NCBI GenBank assembly: GCA_900491605.1
Contig: UESW01004011.1
Span: 1,303,118 to 1,367,117 of the forward strand
Source of the DNA: Calamus simplicifolius
Taxonomy: Eukaryota; Streptophyta; Magnoliopsida; Arecales; Arecaceae
Direction: 5' to 3'
Length of the DNA stretch: 64,000 nt
The position numbers and the translations under genes are program-made. Below the pieces are notes generated by a model. The model was given only the letters and a program-made list of their open reading frames with translations. It ran no database searches and had not been told where the DNA came from. Below, one piece after another: positions 9,710-17,943 of this stretch. Every line of letters starts with the position of its first letter. The stretch's first letter is position 1.

Positions 9710-12009
9710 TGTAGCACCCGGTTCAAACGAACCAGGCTTGGTTCAGATGAACCAAGCTCCAGACTGTTGGGTTTCCCGGACTGACGCTTCGCTCCAGGTG
9801 AAGCGCTTAGTCTTCCGGGAAACCCCGATCCGAAGCGCTGCACAGGTGATTAAATAGGAAGGAGGAGGACTCCTTCTTCACGCTGGCGCACTCCATCCAT
9901 CAGGTAATCCTCTGGTCCAGAGAGAGAGAGAGAGAGAGCATGAGAGTGAGAGACAGAGACAGGGAGACAGAGAGAGCGAGGGAGACAGAAGAAATTGTGT
10001 TGCCGGCCGATCCCTTGGTTCAGGCCCGGCGGCGTGCTCGCCGCCTCGCCGGGCCTGAGCCTTGGCCGGCGACCCCGCCGGTGCCGGGGGAGGCGTCCGG
10101 CGGGGTGGTGGTGGAGAGAGAGAAGAGGGAGAGGGCCAATTGGCCCTTCTCTCGCGCGGTGGCGGAAGCCGGCTTCCGCCGGTTGGTTCGGGCCCGGCGG
10201 CGTGCTCGCCGCCTCGCCGGGCCCGAGCTTTGGCCTGTCGCCTCCACCGCCGCCGGGCGTGCGTCCGGTGGAGGTCCGGCCGGCCAAGGTGGCCGGCCGT
10301 GCCGCCGGCACAGCATCGTGCTGCGCGGATGAGAGGGAGAAGATGAGAGAAATTAAGGAGAGAGAGGGAGTTTGGCGGCCGGCCGCAGCGGCGGCCGACT
10401 CTGGCCCAGCCACCGGCGGCCGGGCCGCCCTCAATTTGGCCGGCGGCGGCCCTGGCCGCCGGCTAAGTCCCTGTCCCTGTTCGGTGAAACAGGGGATCGG
10501 GTGGGCTATGATTGAACCGGGCCGGCTGGGCCGGCCGGTTCAGGGCCTTTTGGATCGTGCAGCGACCTATTTTGGGGTTAGTTTTTTGGCCCCGTAACGG
10601 GCCGGGATTAGCAAAATATTTATATGGCTAGAATCTGGATGAATTCTAGTTTCATGGGGTATTTTTACTTCCCCAATTGGGTATGTATAGTGGGAGATAT
10701 TTGAGCCCAAGTAGGGCCCGTGAACTAGTCTGGGTAGAAATTCTAAGGGTCATTTTAATATTCGTATTCTAATAAATTATTGTGTAAATGATCCTGTAGG
10801 TGCTCAGACATCTGACTAGCTGATATATATCTGTTGGATTGCGTATTGAGGTAAGTAAGCCAGTTATCAGTATTTAATAAATTATTCATTATATGAATGT
10901 TTAAATTATGAATTATATTGTGACATGAAGAACTGTTATGGCTAAATTGTAAGTAGATGAATATTATGAACACATGGTTGTTTATGTGCTATGATTTCAT
11001 ATGTGGATGCTATGCATGAGAGATGCAGTTATTATGACATTGATGTGATATATTACATGCAATTGTTCAGTAAGTATAATCCACTGTTATGCAATATAGA
11101 GATGCTATTATATGCTTGTGCATGATGTGAGGTACTGTTATGTGTCGCTGCGGTTCTCCTTTATCATGTCATACCACACACACGTCTAGAGGACGTGTTC
11201 TGCTTGTTTATGCCACACACACATCTAGAGGATGTGTTCTGCTTGTTTATGCCACCTACACGTCTAGAGGACGTGTTCTGCTTGTTTATGCCATTCACAC
11301 GTCTAGAGGACGTGTTCTGCTTGGGTTCGAGATGGCATCACGCATCTAGAGGATGTTCTAAGTTCTATGAGGTGGCATCACACATCTAGAGGATGTGTTC
11401 TGCTTGGTTCGAGGTGGCATCACACATATAGAGTCTGTGTTCTGGTGGATTATGACATGGCGTGACCCTAGTATCTGGACCCTTTCAGTAGGGGGATGCT
11501 TGTTGGTACACTATTGAGATATTGCAGGGTCGTGGGTCACATTTACAGTTACCATTGAGAGTATAAACAGTGGGTTTACTTACATTGCATGTTTGAGTAT
11601 TTGTGTAATGTTTAAGCATGCAAATCATTTATATGCTTATTTATTGCTATGCTATGATTTGACTGTATAACGTGGCTTACTTATTGAGTGTAAGCTCATA
11701 AAAATCTTACAATGTTTTTGTCAGAGCCACGAGGTTGAAGATAGACTGTTGGGGTGATGGATCTCCTATTAAATAAAACAAGATCCTTTATTTTGTTGTA
11801 ACCCCAGTACTACATATGTGTAGGGCTTGATGCCCAAACTTTATTATTATGGTGTGTAAGGGTTTGTAACCCAAAACTTTTAGTATTGAGTGATGTGTTT
11901 GGCTTGGTTATATATAATAATGTTAAGTGTAAAAATTTTGTGACGCCTTGCGTGCTCGGCACGCAGCGGGTTGTCACCCTAGCCCGATATTTGGGTCTAG
12001 GGCATGACA
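9710..12009 (+). repeat. 5' LTR of truncated Tekay-type element
   Basis: The 2300-bp LTR runs from TGTAGCACCC to CATGACA. It contains a GC-rich block (about 9990-10590) in which ‘ggcggcgtgctcgccgcctc’ appears twice (near 10028 and 10197), an AT-rich middle and tandem hairpins at 11160-11430. The end shares ‘gggttgtcaccctagc’ with the Tekay-type LTR at 15608-17901. Open frames in the GC-rich block overlap on both strands and look like composition effects. Confidence 0.8.
11160..11430 (+). repeat. Tandem hairpin array in the LTR
   Basis: Six or seven short units, each a 6-bp inverted repeat around a 5-nt loop, separated by ‘ttctgcttgtttatgccac’ or ‘ttcgaggtggcatca’ spacers. Stems CACGTC/GACGTG occur at 11181-11197, 11259-11275 and 11298-11314. 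Stems CACATC/GATGTG occur at 11220-11236 and 11381-11397. The loop is TAGAG in all of these. The unit at 11342 has one wobble pair and the last (about 11413) is broken. Confidence 0.85.
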
Positions 12010-12016
12010 GCTTTAG

Positions 12017-12028
12017 TGGTATCAGAGC
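12017..12028 (+). other. Primer-binding site, tRNA-iMet type
   Basis: TGGTATCAGAGC lies 7 bp after the LTR end. It is the usual primer-binding sequence complementary to the 3' end of initiator tRNA-Met, used to start minus-strand cDNA synthesis. Confidence 0.9.
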
Positions 12029-12166
12029 CTGGTTTTGACCCTAGGGACACAGACATATTGACATGATAACACGTAGAGAACATATTTTGATGACATTATA
12101 CTTAGAGACACCTGACACATTAGTTTATGATGATATTAACCATATCTAATTTAACAGGAATTAGTT

Positions 12167-13370
12167 ATGGCTCGCCATACTAGGAGCCAACTGTATGAGG
12201 AGGACTCTCTGGCCGGTAATGCTGATCAGCCAGTGGGTCAAGGAACTACTGGAGGTTCGGCCCCTGCCAACCCAGTAGGAACTGAGCACCAGCGATTCCA
12301 GTCCGAGATGCTTCAAGCTCTCTCGGGTATGGCGCAGTCTATGCAGGACATGCAGCATCAGATCCAGCAGGCTTTGACTGCTCAGTCTGCACCCCCTTCT
12401 GCTCCGACTCAGCCTGCCCTTCCTGTCCCGTAGTTGCAGCCAACCTTATCCACTCAATCAGCACCGCCAATCCAGTCTGCTTTATCTCAATCCTGGGTGG
12501 GGAACGGCCGCAGCTTTGCAGATTTCAAGAAGTTTGCCCCTGCTCCTTTCTTTGGTTCAAGCAACCCTATTGATGCTGAGAGATGGGTGCGTGATATGAA
12601 GAAGGCTTTTATGGCCCATGGTAGTCAGGAGATGGAGAGGATCATATTTGCTACTTACCTTCTCCAAGGGGAGGCTTATGACAGGTGGTTAGTAGAGGAG
12701 CAGCGTCGGGGTGGTCAGACTATTTCTTGGGAACAGTTTAAGGAGGCATTCTTCGACAAGTACTTTCCCAGGAGTATGCAGAGGAGGATGGAATCAGAAT
12801 TTCTTAAGTTGGAGCAAAGGAATCTTTCGGTGGCCCAATATGAAGCTGAATTCACCAGGCTGGCCCGTTTTGCTCCAAGTATAGTATCTAATGAAATGGC
12901 CAAGATCACCTGTTTCACGGAGGGACTTCGACCCAGGCTGATGCAGGCGGTCAACGCATTTGAGCTTCACACTTACAGTGCCGTGGTGAATAAGGCCTTA
13001 GTAATGAGAGAGATATGAATACGGTTCAGAGGGATTGGGAGCAGCAGAAGAAGAGGAAAGGGCATAATTCTAGCCAGCCCCCAGCTCATACCAAGAAGAG
13101 AGGTGCACCCCAGGCCCCAGGAGGACAACCAAATAAAGAGGCTCGCTGCTATCGCTGTGGGAATTTCCACCCGGGGAGACCTTGCCATGGAGTGTCTGGT
13201 GCCTGTTTCTCCTATGGAAAGACTGACTATAAGATAGCCACATGTCCCCTTCGACAGAACCAGCAGCCATCTTCCAGTCAAGGGGCGAATCAGCAGTAGC
13301 AGCAGCCACCGAGGACTCAGGGAAGGGTCTTCGCTCTCACTCAGCAGGATGCTGCCGCTTCTAATTCTGT
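12167..13370 (+). pseudogene. Broken gag of the truncated Tekay-type element
   Basis: It starts MARHTRSQ and runs through a Gln/Pro-rich N-terminus to the retrotransposon gag domain (FKKFAPAPFFGSSNPIDAER, then WEQFKEAFFDKYFP near 12730-12780) and a zinc-knuckle region (CYRCGNFHPG at about 13147). In-frame stop codons occur at 12431 and 13297, and there is a frameshift near 13015. In the second knuckle the motif reads CFSYGKTDYKIATC, so one Cys and the His have become Tyr. Gag would have packaged the RNA; this copy cannot make it intact. Confidence 0.85.
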
Positions 13371-13671
13371 GGTGACAGATATATCAATATTTCGCATCTA
13401 GCATTACATTCTTATCCTGTGCAATGCATTAATAATTAGTTAGGACATTATATTCTTATTGTTAAAATGAAATTTCATTTATGTCCATGAATGATTAAGA
13501 TAGGCAATGATTATGCTCAGACTCTAATTGATCCGGGTGCCACGCATTCGTTTATATCTGACACCTACCTTAGCAAGAATGCATCATTGACACCTGAACC
13601 TCTAGACCATGAGTTACACATTGCCTTTCCAAATGGTGATACTATAAAAGTTGATACTATATGCAAATCCT
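13371..13671 (+). pseudogene. Protease fragment of the Tekay-type element
   Basis: From about 13495 the sequence reads YAQTLIDPGATHSFISDTYL, the aspartic protease active site in the form DPG used by Ty3 chromoviruses. Gag ends near SNSVVTD at 13370. About 115 bp of AT-rich sequence with stops separates the two, although they are normally nearly contiguous, so there is an insertion here or the region has decayed. The fragment ends at the copia junction near 13672. Confidence 0.75.
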
Positions 13672-14140
13672 GAGTATATATGGTGGATTAATTTCTTGGA
13701 GATCAACCCTTCAACCTATTACAGCTTTGTCTACAACAGAAGCTGAGTATATAGGGATTACAGAGGCTGCCAAGGAGGCTCTTTGGTTGAAGAGACTCAT
13801 CATGGAAATGGGGGTGAAGCAGGGTACAGTATTGTTACACAGTGATAGTCAGAGTGCCTTGCAGTTGGCTCAGAACCCAATCTATCATGCACGCACAAAG
13901 CATATAGATGTGAGGTATCACAGGATCAGAGAATTGGTGGAAGAAGGTGAAGTGGAGCTGGTAAAAGTTCATACAAAGAAGAACCAGGCAGATGCACTTA
14001 CGAAGACTCTTCCATGGGATAGCTTTCTCTCATGTGTGACACTGATGGGTCTGAGGGAATGTGCAGATTTTTCAGCAGCTTTGAAGCACCAAGGTGGAGA
14101 TTGTAGAGCCTGGTGTGGTACTCCAAAGCTTAAATCCTAG
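13672..14140 (+). pseudogene. Copia RNase H fragment
   Basis: The frame reads GGLISWRSTLQPITALSTTE followed by AEY, then LLHSDSQSALQLAQNP and HARTKHIDVRYHRIRE, and ends with KKNQADALTKTLP. These are the standard blocks of a Ty1/copia RNase H, which removes the RNA template during reverse transcription. The frame is open to 14140 and runs into the LTR. The N-terminal part of RNase H is absent at the junction. A start codon in the ORF belongs to the gypsy side and is fortuitous. Confidence 0.85.
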
Positions 14141-14840
14141 GGTGGAGGTTTGTAGGCTCCACAGGGTTAAGGCCCAGGTTGTTGGGTCTTGAGGGGGCTA
14201 GTCTATCATTGGGCTGGGTTTGGGCCCAAGGTGTGGGTTGGTCCAAGGGAGTTTTTTAGGGTTTATTATCCATATAATAAGGCACCGGTTCATGTGTGGT
14301 GCTGGTTTTATTTTGGTGGCCGTCATGGGGACGGGTTATATATAGTCATGTAACGATGATGATAAAAGATGAATGAAAGAAACCCTTTTCTCCCTAGAAT
14401 AAGCTATCCCTTCCCTTCCTCCTCCTCTCTTTCTCACATATAGATGCCCTAGGTTTCTAGGGTTTTATTGCTGCCATCTCTGCCCTAGCCATCTTCTTGG
14501 AACCGCCTCTCTCAAAGAAGGAGAAGGAAGAAACCCTAGCAGCACCTTCTTCTTGGGCAACGTCTCTTGATTTTCTGAATCAGATCTGAAGGTTCACGTG
14601 AGGAAGAAGAGAGGCCATGACCCTCTCTTACAATCTTGGGGCGCAAGAAACCAAGAAAATCCTAGTTGCTAATCAATCTGGAAGATTACCAAGATCAAGA
14701 TCCAAAATTCTGCTGCAGAAATTTCAGCAGGGATATCATCTTGCTTCCGCATCTCCACACGACTTGGGGCTGGTCGAATGCGTGCTATGCTCCAAGGTTA
14801 GAAAGAGGATGATCCACTCTTCATTACTGCCAACTACTGC
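14102..14840 (+). repeat. Copia 3' LTR (end approximate)
   Basis: It starts TGTAGAGCCTGG directly after the polypurine tract. It contains a promoter-like ‘ggttatatatagtcatg’ at about 14335 and a pyrimidine-rich leader after it. A 76-codon open frame at 14617-14847 is within the LTR and not recognised. Confidence 0.6.
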
Positions 14841-15602
14841 ACAGTAAGCAATGAGTTTTAATAACGACCAACCACACAAAAAAATAATGTTCACATATCC
14901 ATTGTAAAATAAATAGTGTTACCAATTATCTCTTCTCCTCTCAAAAGATAACTACAAATAATTTTAATAAGTTGCGTTGCAAAACTGGAGCCACCTACCA
15001 TGACATACTCATCGCATTTTGATGGACAAATTTACTTCAGTACAGATAAACCAAATTTACTAGATAATAAAATTTACAAAAAAAAACAAGTAGAAATGCG
15101 GATAACTGGATTCCAAAATTACGTATGGAACTTGATATCTAATAATAAGATAGCACCAAATAACCTAGCTCGCAAAGATAAGGTATGTCAGATACCGATG
15201 ACTAGCTAGAGTCAAATCGCACGCCTTCCTTGATTCAGGACAAGCTTCATCTCATCCTAATTCTTAAAGAAATAAAATAAATAACATAATATTAATAGAG
15301 CTGATGACAAATGCTCAAATCAACCTGATTCAACAATAATTTAACCATTGCTGCCAGTTTCAGCCAATCAACATGCCTTGACCTATTTAGGCAAGGCCTA
15401 GGCAAAAGGTGAGCCAAACAGGGCGAAACCATAAGAATATGAAAAAATTCTTTGCTCTTAATTCACGCATCAAAAATATTTTCATTCCTACACACGGTCA
15501 TACGTGTATGCGAATCAACCATCGCGTGCAATGCATGCTATGCACAAAGAGTTTTCCTAAAAATATTAAAGAACTCAATTCAAACTGCAATTCAAATTAA
15601 TC
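14841..15602. other. AT-rich intergenic sequence
   Basis: No gene, RNA or repeat is recognised. It was joined to 23133 before the Tekay-type element inserted, so it is part of the original region downstream of the phytochelatin synthase gene. Confidence 0.5.
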
Positions 15603-15607
15603 ATTAT
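15603..15607. other. Target-site duplication ATTAT (left)
   Basis: ATTAT immediately before the TGTAACCCC start of the LTR. The same five bases follow the end of the right LTR at 23128-23132. Confidence 0.9.
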
Positions 15608-16229
15608 TGTAACCCCGGTAAATTAATTATGGGGAAGGTAACTCCAGCATTTATTTGAGGACACCTGGTACCTAGAGTTTATTCGGACGTTTAGGTTCCC
15701 GACTTATCGATTGGTTACCCAAGTCGTCGTGTGTCTGATTGGTTCCCGATATCTCTGATCCGAGGTGTCGTGTGGGAGAATAAAAGGAGTTAAAGGTCGA
15801 CTCCCTCCTTCACCCTGGCGCACACCTCCTCCCAATAATCCCCAGCCCAGCCCCATCCTTCTAACGCCAGAGAGAGAGAGAAAATCCTTAGGACAAGATC
15901 CGGGTGTTAGCGTTCGCTTTTGTGTAGGCGAAGGATCAGCATTTGAGCCACCGCCTTCGAACGTGAGAGATCTTTGGTGGCGGCAAGGGAGGAAGTGGTG
16001 GCCAGATCCTGATCACGTGCCTCTCGTCCTCCTCTGATCTGATCGCCCGAATCCAAACATCACATGGTGGGAGCCATCTCGGCGCTCTTCCTCCTCGACA
16101 TCTAGGGTCGCGTCCTCGTATGGCGAGACTACCGATGGGACGTGTCCGCCCTCCAAGCCGAACGTTCTTCGCCTAACTCATCGAAATACAGGGTGATCCG
16201 AAAACTCAAGATCCGGTGGTATTCGTTGA

Positions 16230-16785
16230 CGGTGCTTTTGGAGGCTCAAGGTCGGGCCACAGAAGGGAAAGCCATAGATCTAGATGATATCAAATTTCAC
16301 CAGTTTGTACGTTGGCCCATTTTGAGAATGGCAAGACAATATCCTTCATACCACCTGATGGATCTTTTGATTTGATGTCATACAGACTCAGTACTCAGGT
16401 AAAGCCTATTATCTAGGTGGAAGCTCAAATTAAGAGGCACGCAAGAAGTCAAATAGAGCTCATGGTAAAGGCAAGAAGTCGATTCAAGGAACGGATCACT
16501 GGAACAAGTGTTGAAATCGAAGTGCCTGTACCTTCAGATGCTACAAATCCTATTGTGCATACCTCCATGGGATCTGCTAACTATGCACCCGAGAACGATG
16601 CATTGCTCTGGAAAATAAAATCTTTTCCTTGTGGTAAGGAGTTTATGCTGAGGGCAGAATTCAACCTTCCTAGTATAACTTGTGAAGAAGTGATGCGTGA
16701 AAGAAAGCTCCCATACGTGTGAAGTTTGGGATTCCATATTTTACAGTTTTTGGGATACAAGTACCCAGATGTCTAAATACCTGGT
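16230..16785 (+). pseudogene. Captured fragment of the AP-1 complex medium (mu) subunit gene, left LTR
   Basis: The reading frames give VLLEAQGRATEGKAIDLDDI, FENGKTISFIPPDGSFDLMS, YRLSTQVKP, RSQIELMVKARSRFKERITG, NYAPENDALLWKIKSFPCGK, AEFNLPSITCEE and FGIPYFTVFGIQV. These are, in order, blocks of the mu homology domain of plant AP-1 mu, the clathrin adaptor subunit that binds tyrosine-based sorting signals at the trans-Golgi. The fragment spans roughly 185 codons of a protein of about 430. It has a 1-bp deletion near 16313, an in-frame TAG at about 16413 where family members have Trp, and another 1-bp shift near 16716. No intron interrupts it, which suggests capture from spliced RNA. It cannot make the protein. 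Confidence 0.88.
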
Positions 16786-17119
16786 TAACCATTTGGAATT
16801 AGCGTACCAAGGTAAGTAAGCCAAATATAATAATTTCATAAATTATAAATGGTTGTATTTATAGTTTTATGCATATTTATGAAATAGAGTTTTATTGATT
16901 ATTTTAGAAATTGGTAAGCTGTACCATGTGTATTTAATTGCATATTTGCTATAATAGTTGATATTATTTGCAAAGTGAATTGATTATATGCAATGGTTAA
17001 AAATGTACAAACCACTGTTTATGTGTTATGAGAGAAATTATGCTTATGATGACGCATAATATGTGACATGCATGTGTAAAATGATTTGAATTATATTTAT
17101 ATGTGTCGCCGTGGTTCTC

Positions 17120-17345
17120 CTTTGATATGGCATGTGGAGGCTACGCACATCTAGAAGATGTGTGCTGATTGATATGGCATGTGGAGGCCACGCACATCTA
17201 GAAGATGTGTGCTGATTGATATGGCATGTGAAGGCCACGCACATCTAAAGGATGTGTGAGGCCATGCACATCTAGAGGGTGTGTGCTGATTGATATGGCA
17301 TGTGGAGGCCACGCACATCTAGAGGATGTGTGCTGATTGATGGAG
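17120..17345 (+). repeat. Tandem hairpin array, left LTR
   Basis: Five units of ‘gcacatctagaagatgtgtg’ type, each CACATC - 5-nt loop - GATGTG (first at 17146-17162), spaced by ‘ctgattgatatggcatgtgg’. Loops are TAGAA, TAGAG or TAAAG. One stem carries a G-T wobble (GGTGTG). Related to the array at 11160-11430. Confidence 0.85.
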
Positions 17346-17908
17346 GCATTGCAGGGCCGTGAGACACATATGATATAATATAACAATGATTAAATATAAA
17401 CAGTGGATTTGTTTCCAATGCATATTCTGGTATTTGTTTTATAAGCTTCCATGATTATTTTGACTTAATGATATGCATGATTATGATAGCATGTTAATTA
17501 AATTGGAAGTTTCTATAAAAATTATGACTTGATAATATCTTGAGAGATAAGATGATATATGACTATTTTATGTCATTATTATAGACTTACTTATTGAGTG
17601 TGAGCTCATATAAATCTCATAATGTTTTTCAGAGCCTCAGGATTGAAGAAGGAACCATAGGGTCATTGGAGCTTCTATTTAAAATAAAGTGAATTCATAT
17701 GTTCATGTAACCCCAGTAATGTTTGCGTGTAGGGCTTGTAGCCCAAATCTTTAGTTATGGATTGTATTAAAGTTATGGACTTGAATGATATATAGGTTGT
17801 TGCCTTTCTTGAATTCAGTGTCATGATTCGGGATGCCTTGCATGCCTGGCATGCGGTGGGTTGTCACCCTAGCTCAAAATTTTTGGGTCTGGGGCGTGAC
17901 AGCTTTTA

Positions 17909-17943
17909 TAGTATCAGAGCACAAGCTTTTATGGTATCAGAGC
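17909..17943 (+). other. Primer-binding site, duplicated
   Basis: TGGTATCAGAGC at 17932-17943 is a good match to initiator tRNA-Met priming sites. A second, slightly altered copy (TAGTATCAGAGC, 17909-17920) sits upstream. Both are preceded by AGCTTTTAT, so a 23-bp segment has been duplicated. The upstream copy is the one at normal distance from the LTR. Confidence 0.85.

Larger units (their letters stand above)
9710..13671 (+). mobile_element. Truncated Tekay-type chromovirus (5' half): LTR, primer site, gag, protease start
   Basis: A 2.3-kb LTR (TGTAGCACCC...GGGCATGACA) is followed by a tRNA-iMet type primer site, gag with a damaged zinc knuckle, and the protease active-site region. Then the sequence switches abruptly at about 13672 to the RNase H of a copia element. 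The rest of pol and the 3' LTR are missing. LTR layout, primer site and gag are those of the long-LTR Tekay/Del clade of Ty3 elements. The LTR is related to those of the element at 15608-23127, especially in the final 400 bp. Confidence 0.8.
13672..14840 (+). mobile_element. 3' end of a Ty1/copia element fused to the gypsy fragment
   Basis: It contains the C-terminal RNase H domain of a copia pol, a polypurine tract (AAGGTGGAGA, 14091-14100) and an LTR beginning TGTAGAGCC at 14102. Everything 5' of RNase H is missing. The LTR end is not certain because there is only one copy; a likely end is at about 14840 (CTACTGCACA). Confidence 0.75.
15608..17901 (+). repeat. 5' LTR of the non-autonomous Tekay-type element
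   Basis: 2294 bp, TGTAACCCCGG...GGGCGTGACA. It contains a leader with a GA repeat (about 15870), the captured AP-1 mu fragment (16230-16785), AT-rich sequence, tandem hairpins (17120-17345) and the conserved 3' end ‘gggttgtcaccctagc’. Confidence 0.9.

Noticed and set aside
9940..9975. (GA)n run as a functional site
   Set aside because: A simple repeat in an LTR leader; similar runs occur near 15870 and 21140 with no added evidence.
9850..10600. Arg/Ala-rich and Pro-rich frames in the GC-rich part of the Tekay-type LTR
   Set aside because: They overlap on both strands and are explained by base composition and a duplicated GC-rich segment.
11160..11430. CRISPR-like array
   Set aside because: Units are spaced regularly but the spacers are themselves repeated, and the setting is a plant LTR.
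14617..14847. 76-residue frame starting MTLSYNLGAQETKK
   Set aside because: Lies within the copia LTR and shows no similarity that I recognise.
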